Shown one piece after another: positions 34,275 through 45,305 of a DNA stretch of 47,655 bases. The stretch comes from Gnetum montanum. Its lineage: Eukaryota; Streptophyta; Gnetopsida; Gnetales; Gnetaceae. Below the pieces are notes generated by a model. That model was not told the origin of the DNA. It was given only the letters and a program-made list of their open reading frames with translations, and did no database searches. The stretch lies in NCBI GenBank assembly GCA_015680685.1, contig MNCI01002250.1, forward strand, positions 337,378 to 385,032, given 5' to 3'. A program made the translations under genes and the position numbers. Position 1 is the stretch's first letter. The number at the start of each line of letters is the position of its first letter.

Positions 34275-35430
34275 ATGGAGGAGATTCATCAACAGGTCTC
34301 CACTGTTGATGACCAAGATGACTGGGGAAAGCTCGAAATCCATAAGAGCTTCAAACAAGAGCCCCTTGAGTTAAAGTCTTTACTGGCTCACTTAGAGTAT
34401 GCATTTTTGCAAAATGGCAAGTTGGTAATCATTAATGCCACCCTTGCTCTAGAACAGAGAAAGAAGTTGCTGGAGATGGTAAACAAATGGGTTACTGCAT
34501 TCACATTGTCATATCCTGAGTTGATTGGAGTTGATCCCAGGGTCTACTAGCATCGGATTTATCTTGACCCTTCCATGAAGCCACAACGACAGCCACAAAG
34601 ATGGTTGAATCCCAAATTGAAGCAGGTTGTAAAAGATGAAATCAAATAGTTGTTAAATGCGGGATTCATTTATTCTATCACCGATAGCAAATGAGTTAGC
34701 CCACTCGTTATCGTGCCCAAGAAAGGTGGCAAGTGGAGGGTCTGTATTGATTTCCGGTTACTCAATATGGTGACCTTCAAGGACCACTTCCCGCTCTCAT
34801 TTGTGGAGCAAGTGTTGGACACTATAGCAGGGCACCGCTACTACAGCTTTTTGGATGGTTATAGTGGTTATAACCAAATCCAAATAGCACTAGAGGACCA
34901 AGCCAAAACTACTTTCACAAGTCCATGGGGGACTTTTGCATACAAGAAGATTTCCTTTGGCCTATGCAATGCGCCCGCTACATTCCAACGCCTTGTCCTA
35001 AGTATTTTTCAACAAAAAATTAGCAATGGTGTAGAAGTCTTCATGGATGAATTCTCCACCTTTGGGGCCACGTTCAAGCAATCCTTGGACTATCTTGAGC
35101 AGGTTCTCAAATGATGTGTAGACACTAATCTGTGGCTCAATTGGTAGAAAAGCCATTTGATGATCCAAGAAGGCATTGTGTTGGGGCATCGCATCTCACA
35201 AACAGGGATTAGCGTAGATCCTAAAAAGATTAGGGTTATCCAAGGAATCACCTGCCAACTAAGTACCGTCAAAGATGTTTGGTCATTCCTTGGACACACT
35301 CGTTACTACCGGCAATTCATTAAAAACTTCTCGAAGATCACCAAGCTGTTGGTAGAGGTGACAAAGAAGGACGCTCCGTTCATCTGGATTAAGGAGTGCA
35401 AATCTGCATTCCAAGTCCTGAAATAGAAAC
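34275..35430 (+). pseudogene. TE5 reverse transcriptase
   Basis: A single frame carries the linker FKQEPLELKSL, then KKGGKWRVCIDFRLLN, DHFPL, YSFLDGYSGYNQI, FGLCNAPATFQR and the active site FMDE at 35040-35051. It then continues through the thumb (GHRIS, FLGHTRYYRQFI). The second catalytic Asp of FMDD is Glu. In-frame stops at 34548, 34648, 34693, 35112 and 35144 mark it as dead. The frame is constant from 34275 to 36089, through RNase H. Confidence 0.8.
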
Positions 35431-35850
35431 TCATAGAAACTCCAGTTCTACGAGCCCCTGATTGGTCCAAACCCTTTTACATTATGATGGATGCAACCAA
35501 CTTTGCCATGGGAGCTATTCTTACACAATGTGACAATCAGAAACATCCTTATTATATCCACTGTGCAAGCTATAGTATTGTGGGTGCTCAATTGAACTAC
35601 ACCACCACCGAAAAGGAATTGATGGCGTTGGTGTTCACCTTGGAAAAATTTCGGCACTATGTGCTTAGATACGAGGTGTTTGTGCATACTGGCCACAATG
35701 CTATCTAGTTCCTGATGAACAAACCAACAGTGAGCCCCCGCATTATCTAGTGGCTGGTGATTCTTTAGGAGTTTGATCTTACCATGGTAGATAGGAAGGG
35801 GACTGAGAATGTGGTTGCTGACCACTTGTCTTGGTTGCGATGGGATGATG
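35430..35850 (+). pseudogene. TE5 RNase H
   Basis: Blocks are MMDATNFAMGAIL (first acidic residue), YTTTEKELMALVFTLEKFRHYVL (Glu of the active site), HTGHNAI where TE4 has HTDHNVI (an Asp-to-Gly change), and DRKGTENVVADHLS (last Asp). It would degrade the RNA strand during cDNA synthesis. Confidence 0.75.
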
Positions 35851-35979
35851 CAGAAGAGGAGGAGCCCTTATTCGACCAATTTCTAGATAAACTCCTCTTC
35901 ATAGGCATAGTTGATTCTCAAGCACCCAAGGAATTCCCTTGGTTCAACCGCATTCTCACCTACCTCACAACCCTGGAGC

Positions 35980-37150
35980 TACCTAAGGAGTGGAACCATC
36001 GGCAGAAACAACAGTTTCTCCATAAGGCCAAGCATTTCATGGAAATCAATGGCCACCTTTACAAGGTGTTCATAGATGGCCTGGTTTGATGGTGTGCCTC
36101 TGATGATGATACACTGTGTGTCCTCCAAGATGCTCATGAGGGCCCTTGTGGGGGCCACTATGCTAGATGTCAAACGACCATTAAAATCCTACTTGCAGGG
36201 TATTACTGGCCTACACTTTTTAGGGACGCCCAATGGTTTGCCTGCTCTTGCGAACGATGCTAGAGGGACGGTGGAATGACGGCACAGTTGGAGGGACCTC
36301 AATAGTGGATCCAGCCACTGGAACCCTTCGACATCTCAAGCATTGACTTCATGGGATCCATCACACCCCTGTCAAACGGAAAAGCATACATCATCGTAGC
36401 TATGGACTACTATACAAAGTGGGCCGAAGTGACAGCCGTCGTCGACTGTTCTTCCAACACTGCCACATGATTTGTCCAACAAAAAATTGTTACTAGGTTT
36501 GGAGTGCCACGTGCACTCATTTCTGATAATGGAACTCACTTTACGAGTGTCACTTTTTGGAAGCTCATGTAATGCTTAGGGGTAATGCATAAATTCACAA
36601 CTCCTTATCATCCCCAAGCCAACGGGTAAGCCGAAGTCACCAATAGGGAGATCACCAAGATCCTTACCCGAACTATCAGCAAATATAGGAGGGATTGGAG
36701 CACTAAGCTTAATGATGCCCTATGGGCCTATCGCTCCACTTGGAAACTTCCTGTAGGGTACTCTCCTTATGAGTTAGTGTACGGAAAGTTGCTAACACTT
36801 CCAAATCAAGCCAAACTTTGCACACTATCCACAACCAGTGACTTAGGCCTTGACATCTTGCTAGCACAACATGAATGACTGATCAATTTAAGTGTGCTAG
36901 ATGAGAACCGATTCGTGTCCCTGTCCTCTAATGAGATCCACAAGGCCTACAATAAAAAATGACACAATCTTAGGATTCGGAAGGTCACGTTTAGATTTGG
37001 AGACAAAGTGTTGTATTGGAACCCCTCACACGTATCCCAATCGACCAAGTTTCAAACATTGTGGGAGGGACCTTACATCGTCTCCGAAACCTTCCCATTC
37101 GGGGCCTTGCTCATCCACAAACCTGCAGACCCCACCAGAAAATAATTAGT
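35980..37150 (+). pseudogene. TE5 integrase
   Basis: The H2C2 zinc-binding region lies near 36040-36270, with a frame change near 36160. The DDE core follows: IDFMG and MDYYTKWAE (first Asp), ALISDNGTHF (second Asp), then YHPQANG and EVTNREI (Glu). A C-terminal domain with KVTFRFGDKVLYWNPS, LWEGPY and LVNHQQLKPFHEL ends near 37180. Expected Gln codons are stops at FVQQ and ANGQ type positions. No chromodomain is visible. Confidence 0.8.
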
Positions 37151-38820
37151 TAACCACCAACAACTGAAACCTTTCCATGAACTCCACTCAACCAATGCAA
37201 CCACCTCATCATCATCAGGTCATCCATGCTCCATTTTTCATGTCTCCTCCTTTCCACCTAGTCGTGGGGAAGACCGTCATCCTTGCTGACCCATTCGACT
37301 ACACCCCTCGTTGTTTTGTCATTTTTTGTTTTACACTTTTTTGTTTTTCACCATCGTTTATACGTTTGCAACTTCTTTGTACATTTTTTTCCTTTCTTTA
37401 CTTATTTTTCACTTCTTTGTGATGTTTTATTTTTTCGCATAATTGCTAATCTTTCGTCTTGTTGTCTTCAGATGTCTAGTGCGGATGATTTTTGTTGCAA
37501 TGGGTAATGTGTACTCGTCCACCTAGTTGTCTAGTTTCCACTCTCGCATGGTTTCTTTTTGGACTTTACGACTACTTTCCACTCATAACATCAGTAGTGA
37601 GTTCATGTCATCCACCCATTCACCCACTCCATGGTTTCCCTTCTGTTGAGCACATGCAACCCCGTACCTTAACAACATTTTAATTAATGTGTGATTTGTG
37701 TAGTTCCCAGACTGAGGGATGGCCCAATGGTTTGAATCGAGTGTGACTTCAAGGGGAATGCTATATTTGTTATTCTATTTTGCCCCCTGAGGTTATTGGT
37801 ATGTCCTTACGGATTTCCTACCGCTCCACGTCCTTCTCTCCATGGAAGCTTTTGGGCAGTCCAACCTTGCATGGTGTGGTCCTCACTGAAAACATTCAAA
37901 AATTCAGAAAAAAAAACAAAAATAAAATAAACAAATAAGATGAGGATTCAAAGCACACCCCTTGGTTGGATGCATGCAAACACGCATGGGTCTTTGCATG
38001 GTGTGGTTCCCCCACACAAGGAAAAAGAAAAATGAATCACGGGGGAATTCAAAGCACACCCCTTAGATTGCCTCTCACGGGCCACACGCACTAGTTATGG
38101 GACTTCTGTGGTCCCCTTTAACCTTGTCCCATTTCACTTCCTTCTTCTCACATCTTTTGGAGTGGTGGTTCTTTGTGAGGTCATTCTTGCATTCTTGGGG
38201 GATGGTCAGGACTTCGTCTATTGCTGTGATGTCAATGAATGCGGATGGTTTTGGCTCTGAAATTTTGAACGATTCTACCGGCTTACTTAACCACATCTCC
38301 ACATGGGGTTTCCTATGACTGATGATCGGAATACCATTCTCTCGTCTATCTCTTCATCCAGTTCTCTCTGCCACTCACCTCACTACCTATTTTATGTCGT
38401 GAAAGTGTGTCATGCTATCCATGGGTTTTCCATGCCTTGGTGGGATCTCTTGGGTCAGAGTCTTACCTGGCAAACACCATTTCTTGGCCCCGGGGCCCGC
38501 AGACCCCGGTGTTGGGGATTGGCAGGGGCTACTACGACTATGGCTTGCTATGGGGAGGACCCACCTACATCTCCTTGGTCCCACTTGTTAAGTCTCCCAC
38601 CCTTTCGATTTCGTGGTTGACTAGTTTTCAGGTCCCATAGCTTGATTTATTCCCCGCGGAGTTTTTTTTGAGTTCTATTCTCCTATTTTTGTCTCTTTTT
38701 CATGTTTAATTACCTTCCTCATGTCCTTAGCCATGTCCAAGCCTCTCACACGCTTCAACCGCCTCAATTTGGTGTTTCAAATTCATCATTTTGGGCTTTA
38801 TATGGGTTGGTCAACGGGTG
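37151..38820 (+). mobile_element. TE5 post-pol non-coding region
   Basis: Shares the T-rich and A-rich blocks with TE4. A segment 'tgcatggtgtggt...cacaccccttgg' occurs twice (about 37870-37965 and 37995-38065), a local duplication. No open frame here is recognised; those at 38303-38640 resemble nothing. Confidence 0.6.
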
Positions 38821-38910
38821 AACACCCTTGCGTTGACGGGGCCATGTTGACGTAGTGACTGCGTATACATAGCCCTGTCAACGTAGTGCCTAACCCCTAT
38901 ATATACCTTG
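38820..38910 (+). promoter_or_regulatory. U3-like promoter copy upstream of ORF3
   Basis: Contains CGTTGACG, GTTGACGTAG, GCGTATACATAGCC, GTCAACGTAG and then CTATATATACC at 38898-38908. This is the same type of motif set and order as the LTR U3 array (30085-30193), including the 'cgcatatacgcagccgcgtcaacgt' counterpart. It lies about 120 bp before the ORF3 ATG. Confidence 0.55.
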
Positions 38911-39030
38911 CCGCAATTTACCATTTTACATCATTTGGAGTCCAACTTGAGGGGAGTTTAGGCACCACGGCTTGAGGTCACCCTGACCCAAGCCTGCCTT
39001 GATGCTATCACGCCATGTGAGGTGTAACAA

Positions 39031-41595
39031 ATGGTCCTCCAAGAGCTAAATTTTGGACCATTCCTCAAGCACGTGCCAAAAGATGTGAGGCTCCAACTGC
39101 AGAACTCTCCAATGTGGCCAATCATCAGAACCATTGGTGAATGGTACTTAGGAGAAACTTATCTCTTCTGGACGAATCAGCAACTAGGGTCTAGAGTAAG
39201 AATTAGAGACATTTATGTCTCTTACTTTTCGAAGGTGATAACACAAGCTCTGGGGTTGCTTAAAACTGGGACAGATGTGGTAGAAATTCCAAAATAGGTC
39301 GATCCAGAGGTAAAGGTGCAATGGACCCAATGGTGCAATGGGGTAGAGCGCAAGGAATTTGGCTCCCTAACCACGGTGGAGAGAGTGTACTCCAAAATCA
39401 CGTCTTACCACCTACACCCAACGGTGAGACCCAACAAAATCACAGCCTTCTCCGCTCGTGTGTGTGCTACCTTGAGTGGGAAATTTCCCATGATTCTTCC
39501 ACAGCTATTATTTATGGAGATTGAAAAAAGGTTTGCTAAGAACGAACATTGAAGACGAGCTCTCCAATTTCCCTGCCTAATCCAAAAATTATGCAAACGA
39601 GCAGGGATAGCATGATATTCCAATGATATAATTTGACGCATCCCAATTGCCTCGTGGCGAGAGATGATGAAAGAAAAAACTCCTGCCGCCACATAGACAA
39701 AGGAGGTGTAGCAACCACCTCCACCACCTACACAAACAACACAGTCGGGCTCGCAAAACAAAGCAGAATACATCTGTGAGATTTGGGAAATGCTCTTGAG
39801 CTAGCAAGAGCAATCCGACAGGACTGGTGTAGGAGAAGACTCTTCGGTCTATCGCCCTACCATGAGCCACCTAGAGAAAGTGGCTCAATCAATTAGCTTG
39901 CTTGAAAGGGTAGGGCCAATATTCTCCCCTGCTCAAGCACAAGTTCCAACCAAAACAGACCCAAGCATCCAAGATGTATCAACATCAACCCAACAGTTAT
40001 TCCCCGAAATATTAGGGAATGCTGCTACCTTCTCAGTCTACTTGGAAGATGGTGAAGGGGCAACAGTCTTGGTGATGTAGCACCAGGGACAAGAAGTTGC
40101 AACCAAAATGGTTGTTGACATAATTGCTACTGCTTTCAATGCACCAATAGCACCTCTACCAAACATTCATGGACTATAAGATGTACAGGTGTCTACTGGA
40201 AGTTCATGTAGCTAGATTAACGCAGCCCAACATGAAGAGCTATTGGACCGATTGGTGGGAATTGGGCAACTGCTTTCGAATGTCTTCGACCTTTTGGATA
40301 ACATTATTGCTATCCAGTTGGAGCTGTTCTCGGCAAGGGGTAAGAGCTTTGTTTTGGAAGGACAACTTGAAGCTACTCAAGTCACTTATTAGCGCTTGGT
40401 AACTAAGGTAGCCCAATTAAGAGCCCAACTTACTGATCCAGCCATCCTCAACCATGAAATAACTAGAGATGAAGCTTTTCAACAACTTCATCTTAAACTT
40501 CAGGTTGTTGAGGATGTGTAGGAGACAACGATCCTCGACAAGTCCATAGCAGACACCCGAGCATATCACTTAGAGAAGGACTTGGCAGAGGTTAGCCAGG
40601 AGAACATGCAGCTGACCGTGGAAGTTCATCGCCTACGCAATGTTGGTATAGAGAACGAACACATGAAAGATTTTATCCACCAACAGCAGGAGGAGCTAGC
40701 TAGGGTGAACGCTGACATAAGAAGGTTGGCAGCTAAAAATTGAAATCTATCAATGGAGGAGGTTCCAGCATTGCAACAGAAGTTTGCAATCGAGATTTCC
40801 ACTTGGAAAAATGAGGCCCTGAAATTTGAAAAAATCAAAAGTCATTACAGGGACCAAGTGGGATTGGAGAAGGAGGTAAATGAAAAGCACATTCAAGTTG
40901 CCAAAGCCAAGATGAACTAAGCGCTCCAGCAGCTCTGAGAGGGAGGCGATGTATGGTCATCTATCTTCGATGGATTGAACGCCTATAATAAAGTAGAAAT
41001 CCGTCTGAAGGAGCTGTAGATTGAGGAAATGACAGAATACATGGAGTTGGCCAACCTTCAATATGAGAAACTATCTATGCTCATAACCGGGAGACCGTGG
41101 TCAGAGTTAGAAAAGTAAGTGGCTGCCTCATATTCCTTATACGAGGGAGAGTTCTAGGTGCACAAGGTAACAAAATAGAAGCTGGCAACATCAAACGTAG
41201 AACTCAAGGTCCTCCACCCAAGCTTTGAAGGACAACGTATAGTCGCAGAGGACCTGGCCTGAAGAATGAATGACTACCAGTAGCTGTAGGCATCAATCTG
41301 AGCATTTGACATTGAACACAAGCAATTCGTAGCCTGGTTTTTCAACTTAAAAGAACTCTTTCCGGTGTTGCCATGCCCTTGGGAAGTTCCAACTCTAGCA
41401 CACATTAGAGAAGCTTCCTAGACCGTGAACAATCCCAGAAGAAAAGAAGAAAAGATAAGGGCTCTCTTGGAGGCTTTCTGCTAGCCTCCAAAAGTTGCAA
41501 CTGTCACAGGGCAACCGTCATTCGCGCCGTCACCCATGCATGGGCCAAAGGCTGGAGAAGGTTCATTAGAACCACCATCCCCAGGGATGGTGTAA
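39031..41595 (+). pseudogene. TE5 ORF3: coiled-coil protein after pol
   Basis: 855 codons run in one frame from ATG 39031 to TAA 41593-41595, with about 25 in-frame stops but no frameshift. The first 190 residues look like the 'putative plant transposon protein' domain found in Athila-like elements (LNFGPFL near the start, then RALQFPCLIQKLCKRAG near residue 180). Residues 220-280 are Thr/Gln-rich. From about residue 380 to 750 it is Leu/Glu/Lys/Gln-rich with long helical stretches (LEKDLAEVSQENMQL, QQQEELARVNADIRRL), a probable coiled coil. A conserved tail NKVEIRLKEL...MTEYMEL...WFFNLKELFPVLP follows. TE1 retains the same tail. The frame may begin further upstream, behind two stops. Function unknown. 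Confidence 0.65.
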
Positions 41596-41835
41596 TCTTC
41601 TCTAGCAATTTTGTGCATCATCCTACAAAGTAGAGGCTCTACGACCAGCGAGGTGTTCAATTTTGTCTCTAAACATCGTCATTTTTGAAATTTGTCGTCC
41701 TCTATAACTCGAGCACTTGGTCAATTTCATGTTGTGTCATGTGTGTGTTTAAGTTATGTGTGTTGTAAATAAGAATCCATACTTTCCAATTTGTAAAGTA
41801 ACTCATGGATGAGTTTTTGCTTAGTCATGGGGGTA

Positions 41836-42729
41836 TGATGAAGTGTCATTGAGTCATTGCGTTAACTAGGCCACGTATACGCAGCCATGTCGACGTGGGC
41901 TCGTCGACGTAGCCTTCCTGCATCGACGTAGCCCCGTTTATGTAGTCGCCTATTTCGGCCTATAAATAAGAGGGCCTTCCACCTCATTTAGGCATCTTTC
42001 AATTAGTTGTAGCGAAGCTCTTGCAGTTTGTTCCTATAGGAGATAGAATATTTTCCAAATGCCCGCAACAGGTGTAAGAAAAGTGATCGGCTCTTTATTC
42101 GAGCATTGATGTATCTGAGCCCATTGGCGTGACGGAAATAAAGACAAACTATTCAAGCATTCCTTGTAGCATTTGGACTTAGCTATTTTATGTATTTAGT
42201 AGTTTAATCTATTTATGCTTTGTTAGTTACATGTTAATTACTTAAGTTTCTATTATTATTATTTTAATCTCTAGTTTTCATTCGTAGTTCGTAAAGACCA
42301 TAAGTACGACCATCTCGAACGTAAATCAAACACTTGGTAAACCCAGTGACGCTTAACATCTAGTAGCCCAGAAGTGTTAGGAGATGCTCAAAATGTGCTC
42401 AGAAGATGGAACCGGATACTTATGCTAGGAATAGTTAGAATACAAGATAGGATAATCAGAGATTAGATAATAGTTTATTCCCTACCTTTTATACCTTAAA
42501 TTAGCCGCCAAAAGATATGAAAAAAGCTATAAAAATCATTAGCCTTAATCTCACTTAACCCTCGTAAATGGAACATAACAAGTGAGATTAGGAAGAAAAT
42601 GACCGTTCTAATTCAAGGTTTCACTGGTTAGAAGTTTGGTGTATGTTACAGTCTACAAAATTCGACCGGGTCGTGTGTGAATGCCCATGATTCGTATATT
42701 TGGGCGTAGGGATACCTAGCCGCTCATCA
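41836..42729 (+). repeat. 3' LTR of TE5
   Basis: 894 bp, aligned throughout with the 5' LTR. TATA at 41961-41968. Differences concentrate in the U3 array (for example GTCGAC against GTTAAC near its start). Confidence 0.9.
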
Positions 42730-42959
42730 TCATGCCTGAAGGTCCCCTCTAACTAAGGCCCTTTCTCACTTCATGCTTCTTTTTTCTTCTTTTTAAGGAA
42801 TGATGGTTGTTCTATGGGAGTACTCTTGTGTCTTGAGGTGGTGGATTGATCTTGGAGTGGCGATGCAAAGTCACTGAAAGCAGTTGATTTTGGTCTAGAC
42901 TAAAGATGGATCTTCTTAGGTCATCTAAACACAAATACACAAGGGACTTACTATGACCT
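42730..42959 (+). mobile_element. TE4 post-pol region, resumed
   Basis: Continues the sequence cut at 30060 and aligns with TE5 38105-38330. It ends where the TE6 LTR begins; 42955-42959 (GACCT) is the candidate left target copy of TE6. Confidence 0.7.
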
Positions 42960-43963
42960 TGATGAGAGCAGTTACTCTAGTAGTTATTCTAATTATTAGA
43001 GCAGTTACTTTAGCAGTTACTCAAATTATTAGAGTGGTTACTCTAGCGGTTACTCTAGTAGTTATTTTTATTATTAGAGTGGTTACTCTAGTACTTATTT
43101 TAATTATTAGAGTAGTTACTCTAGTAGTTTCTTTAGTAGTTATACTAATTGTTAGAGTGGTTACTCTAATTATTAGAGTAGTTGCTCCCAAGCCTATAAA
43201 TATAGTGCCCAAGCGTACAATTGAAAAAAGTCTTTGAGCAGTCAAGTAGTGAAACTTTTGTAGTCTTTTTGAAAGTTAGAGTATTTTCCAAATGCCCGCA
43301 GCAAGAGGTCTAAGTGTGGATGGATCTTTATTCGAGCATTGTGTACTTGAGCACACCTTGTGTACGGTAATAAAGACAAGCTCTTTGATTCATCCTTGCA
43401 ACACTTGAGATTTTTTTTCTTATGCATTTCTTTTATTTTATTTTCTTATGCATTTAGTTTATTTTATTTTATTTTATGCACTTTACATTTCTATTATTAG
43501 CATAGTAATTCATTTTGATCAATTAAGCAAATTGTTAAATTACACAAGCATGACCGCTTCGAGCATGCGTGTAATGCTTGGTAACCTAGTAACGATTAGC
43601 ATTTGGTAATCCTAATAGTGTTGCACTGGTTTAGGATGTGTACGATAAGTCGAAATGGATTCTTGTGTTAGGATTAGTTAGAACTTAGTTAATGAGTAGT
43701 TAAGTTAAATTAGTCACCTAGTTATCTCTCTCTTTCCCTATTAGCATAGGACATAAAAACATAAAAGATATAAAAATTATATGCCTCAAGCTTACTTAAC
43801 CATACAATCATGACACACAAGTAAGTTTGGGAAGACAACAATCAATCAACCCGTTCTTGTTTCACAAGGGTGCATAAGCACTTAGTCATTGGAATTCGAC
43901 CACATCGTGCATGAAATGCTTGTATTCGTATAGTTGAGCGTAGGGGTACCTTGGTGCTCATCA
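42960..43963 (+). repeat. 5' LTR of TE6
   Basis: 1004 bp, TGATGAGAG to TCATCA. The U3 array at 42965-43190 is a minisatellite of 'attattagagtggttactctagtagtta' type units. TATA at 43195-43202, followed by the shared R blocks and AATAAAGA near 43370. Confidence 0.85.
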
Positions 43964-43964
43964 T

Positions 43965-43982
43965 TGGCACTGTTGCCGGGGA
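43965..43982 (+). other. TE6 primer-binding site, tRNA-Asp
   Basis: TGGCACTGTTGCCGGGGA, one base after the LTR; two mismatches to the tRNA-Asp complement. Confidence 0.75.
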
Positions 43983-44310
43983 CTTAGTTGTTTGTGTGCT
44001 AATTAGAACATAGGAAATCATTCACATCATTGGAACAAATGCTTAGGATTAATTGAGAAAATAATAAACAAGAATACATTGCACACTGAACAAACAAGTA
44101 TGTCTTCTTCTTTGTACGAAAGTGCCTCACCACCTAGGTCTGAAACAGGAAACAATCGGTGGCATAATACACATGACATTGATCCGCTAGTCCCTCAACA
44201 AGTTTGAGTGGTATATATTCATCCCAATGAGTATATACTAGACTTCACCTTTATCCTCCATCAAGATGAACAACTGCGTTGGTGAGACTTAGAAGGTAAC
44301 ATAGTGTTAC

Positions 44311-45305
44311 CTCCCTGATGAGTGGCGAGGTACCCCTACACTCAACCATACAAAACGAGCGTCGCACGCGCGATCCGGTCGAACTCCGCAGATGGACTAG
44401 TTGTGGCACCTAGATAGTTAGCCTTAGGTCGCAGTTCGCTGTCTTCCCATCCAGACTAGCTTTGCATATGTCACGTATGGTTTAGTCTAGATGAGGTGTA
44501 TGATGTGTTCTAATCTAATGCTACTGCTGAAGGTAGTGGAAAATAATATTAACTAATTCTAAGCTAAGAGGAAAATGTAAGAAAATCTAATCTAGCCTAA
44601 GTGTGACGAGCAACCAATTCCTTGATCAACTGTACACATCTTGGACCTCGTGCACAACTGCCACTGGGACTACCAAGCATAGGCCTAGGTACGCCACTGG
44701 GATTACCAAGCGCAGACCCCAAATACGCCACTGGGTTACCAAGCGTAGATCCCCCTAGCTACACCACTGGGCTACCAAGCAGTCACACTTAAATGCTCGT
44801 AATCAAGTCGAACTCGTTCCGCTTCTAGGAGTTTAGGGTTGAGAGACTAATCGCGATAAGTAACCGATTCCTTAACTAGCCGTACACACCCGTAGATGCT
44901 CGTAGTCAAGTCGTACTTACACCGCGCTATGAAAGCAATAAATAACATGAAATAAATAACAATAAATAAACTAAGTGAATGCTGCAATGATGAAGTAATC
45001 TCGATCTTTATTGCCAGTCATGTGCGTGTCCAAGTACGGCACACTCGAATAAAGACACCGTACAATCACATTCACCACACTACGGGCAGACACGGGAAAA
45101 TTCTAACTCTGGAGGGATCAAACTGCCAGAGCTTCGCTACCTAAAACTGGGATGGAAATGAGGGATAGCCGCCTCTTATTTATAGGAATTACAGCTGGCT
45201 GCGATATCGCGTACGCGATATCGCAGGGAAGGACGCGATATCGTGTACGCGATATCGCATCGAACGTGATATCGCGGCCGACGCAGACCGCGTCTCATCA
45301 CTCCC
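44311..45305 (-). mobile_element. TE7: solo LTR with 5-bp target duplication
   Basis: The LTR spans 44316-45300 (985 bp, TGATGAGT to CTCATCA on the plus strand), in minus orientation. It is flanked on both sides by CTCCC (44311-44315 and 45301-45305), and removing it restores the TE6 gag alignment to TE5. TATAAATA lies on the minus strand at 45177-45184, with five GATATC-centred motifs upstream (45199-45280 in plus coordinates). No internal region is present, so it is a product of LTR-LTR recombination. Confidence 0.9.
45196..45285 (-). promoter_or_regulatory. GCGATATCGC palindrome array of TE7
   Basis: Five copies centred on GATATC, three of them exactly GCGATATCGC. The other two are GCGATATCGT and GTGATATCGC. 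They lie directly upstream of the TATA box, with GTAC joining paired copies (GCGATATCGCGTACGCGATATC pattern). Confidence 0.8.

Larger units (their letters stand above)
30061..42729 (+). mobile_element. TE5: near-complete Ty3/Gypsy element (Tat/Athila-like), 12.7 kb
   Basis: Both LTRs are present (30061-30962 and 41836-42729) with TGATGA...TCATCA ends. The flanking 5 bp are CCATG on the left and TCATG on the right, a target duplication with one difference. Order: PBS, gag, protease, RT, RNase H, integrase, long post-pol region with ORF3, 3' LTR. TE4 sequence before 30061 continues after 42729, matching TE5's own 38100-38330 region, which proves nested insertion. The LTRs differ mostly by C/T and G/A changes, most in the U3 array, so the insertion is old. 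No chromodomain was seen after integrase. Confidence 0.9.

Noticed and set aside
38303-38640. Two overlapping ~100- and 77-codon open frames
   Set aside because: They lie in the non-coding post-pol region, which is diverged and without open frames in TE4; no domain seen.
31131-41595. Programmed readthrough or recoding of TAG stops
   Set aside because: Stops occur at positions where sister copies have Gln, Trp or Arg codons, at different places in each copy, together with frameshifts; decay explains this better.
42953-43237. 94-codon open frame of Val/Ile/Thr/Leu repeats
   Set aside because: It is the translation of the TE6 U3 minisatellite; the opposite strand is open for the same reason, and it crosses the LTR boundary and the TATA box.
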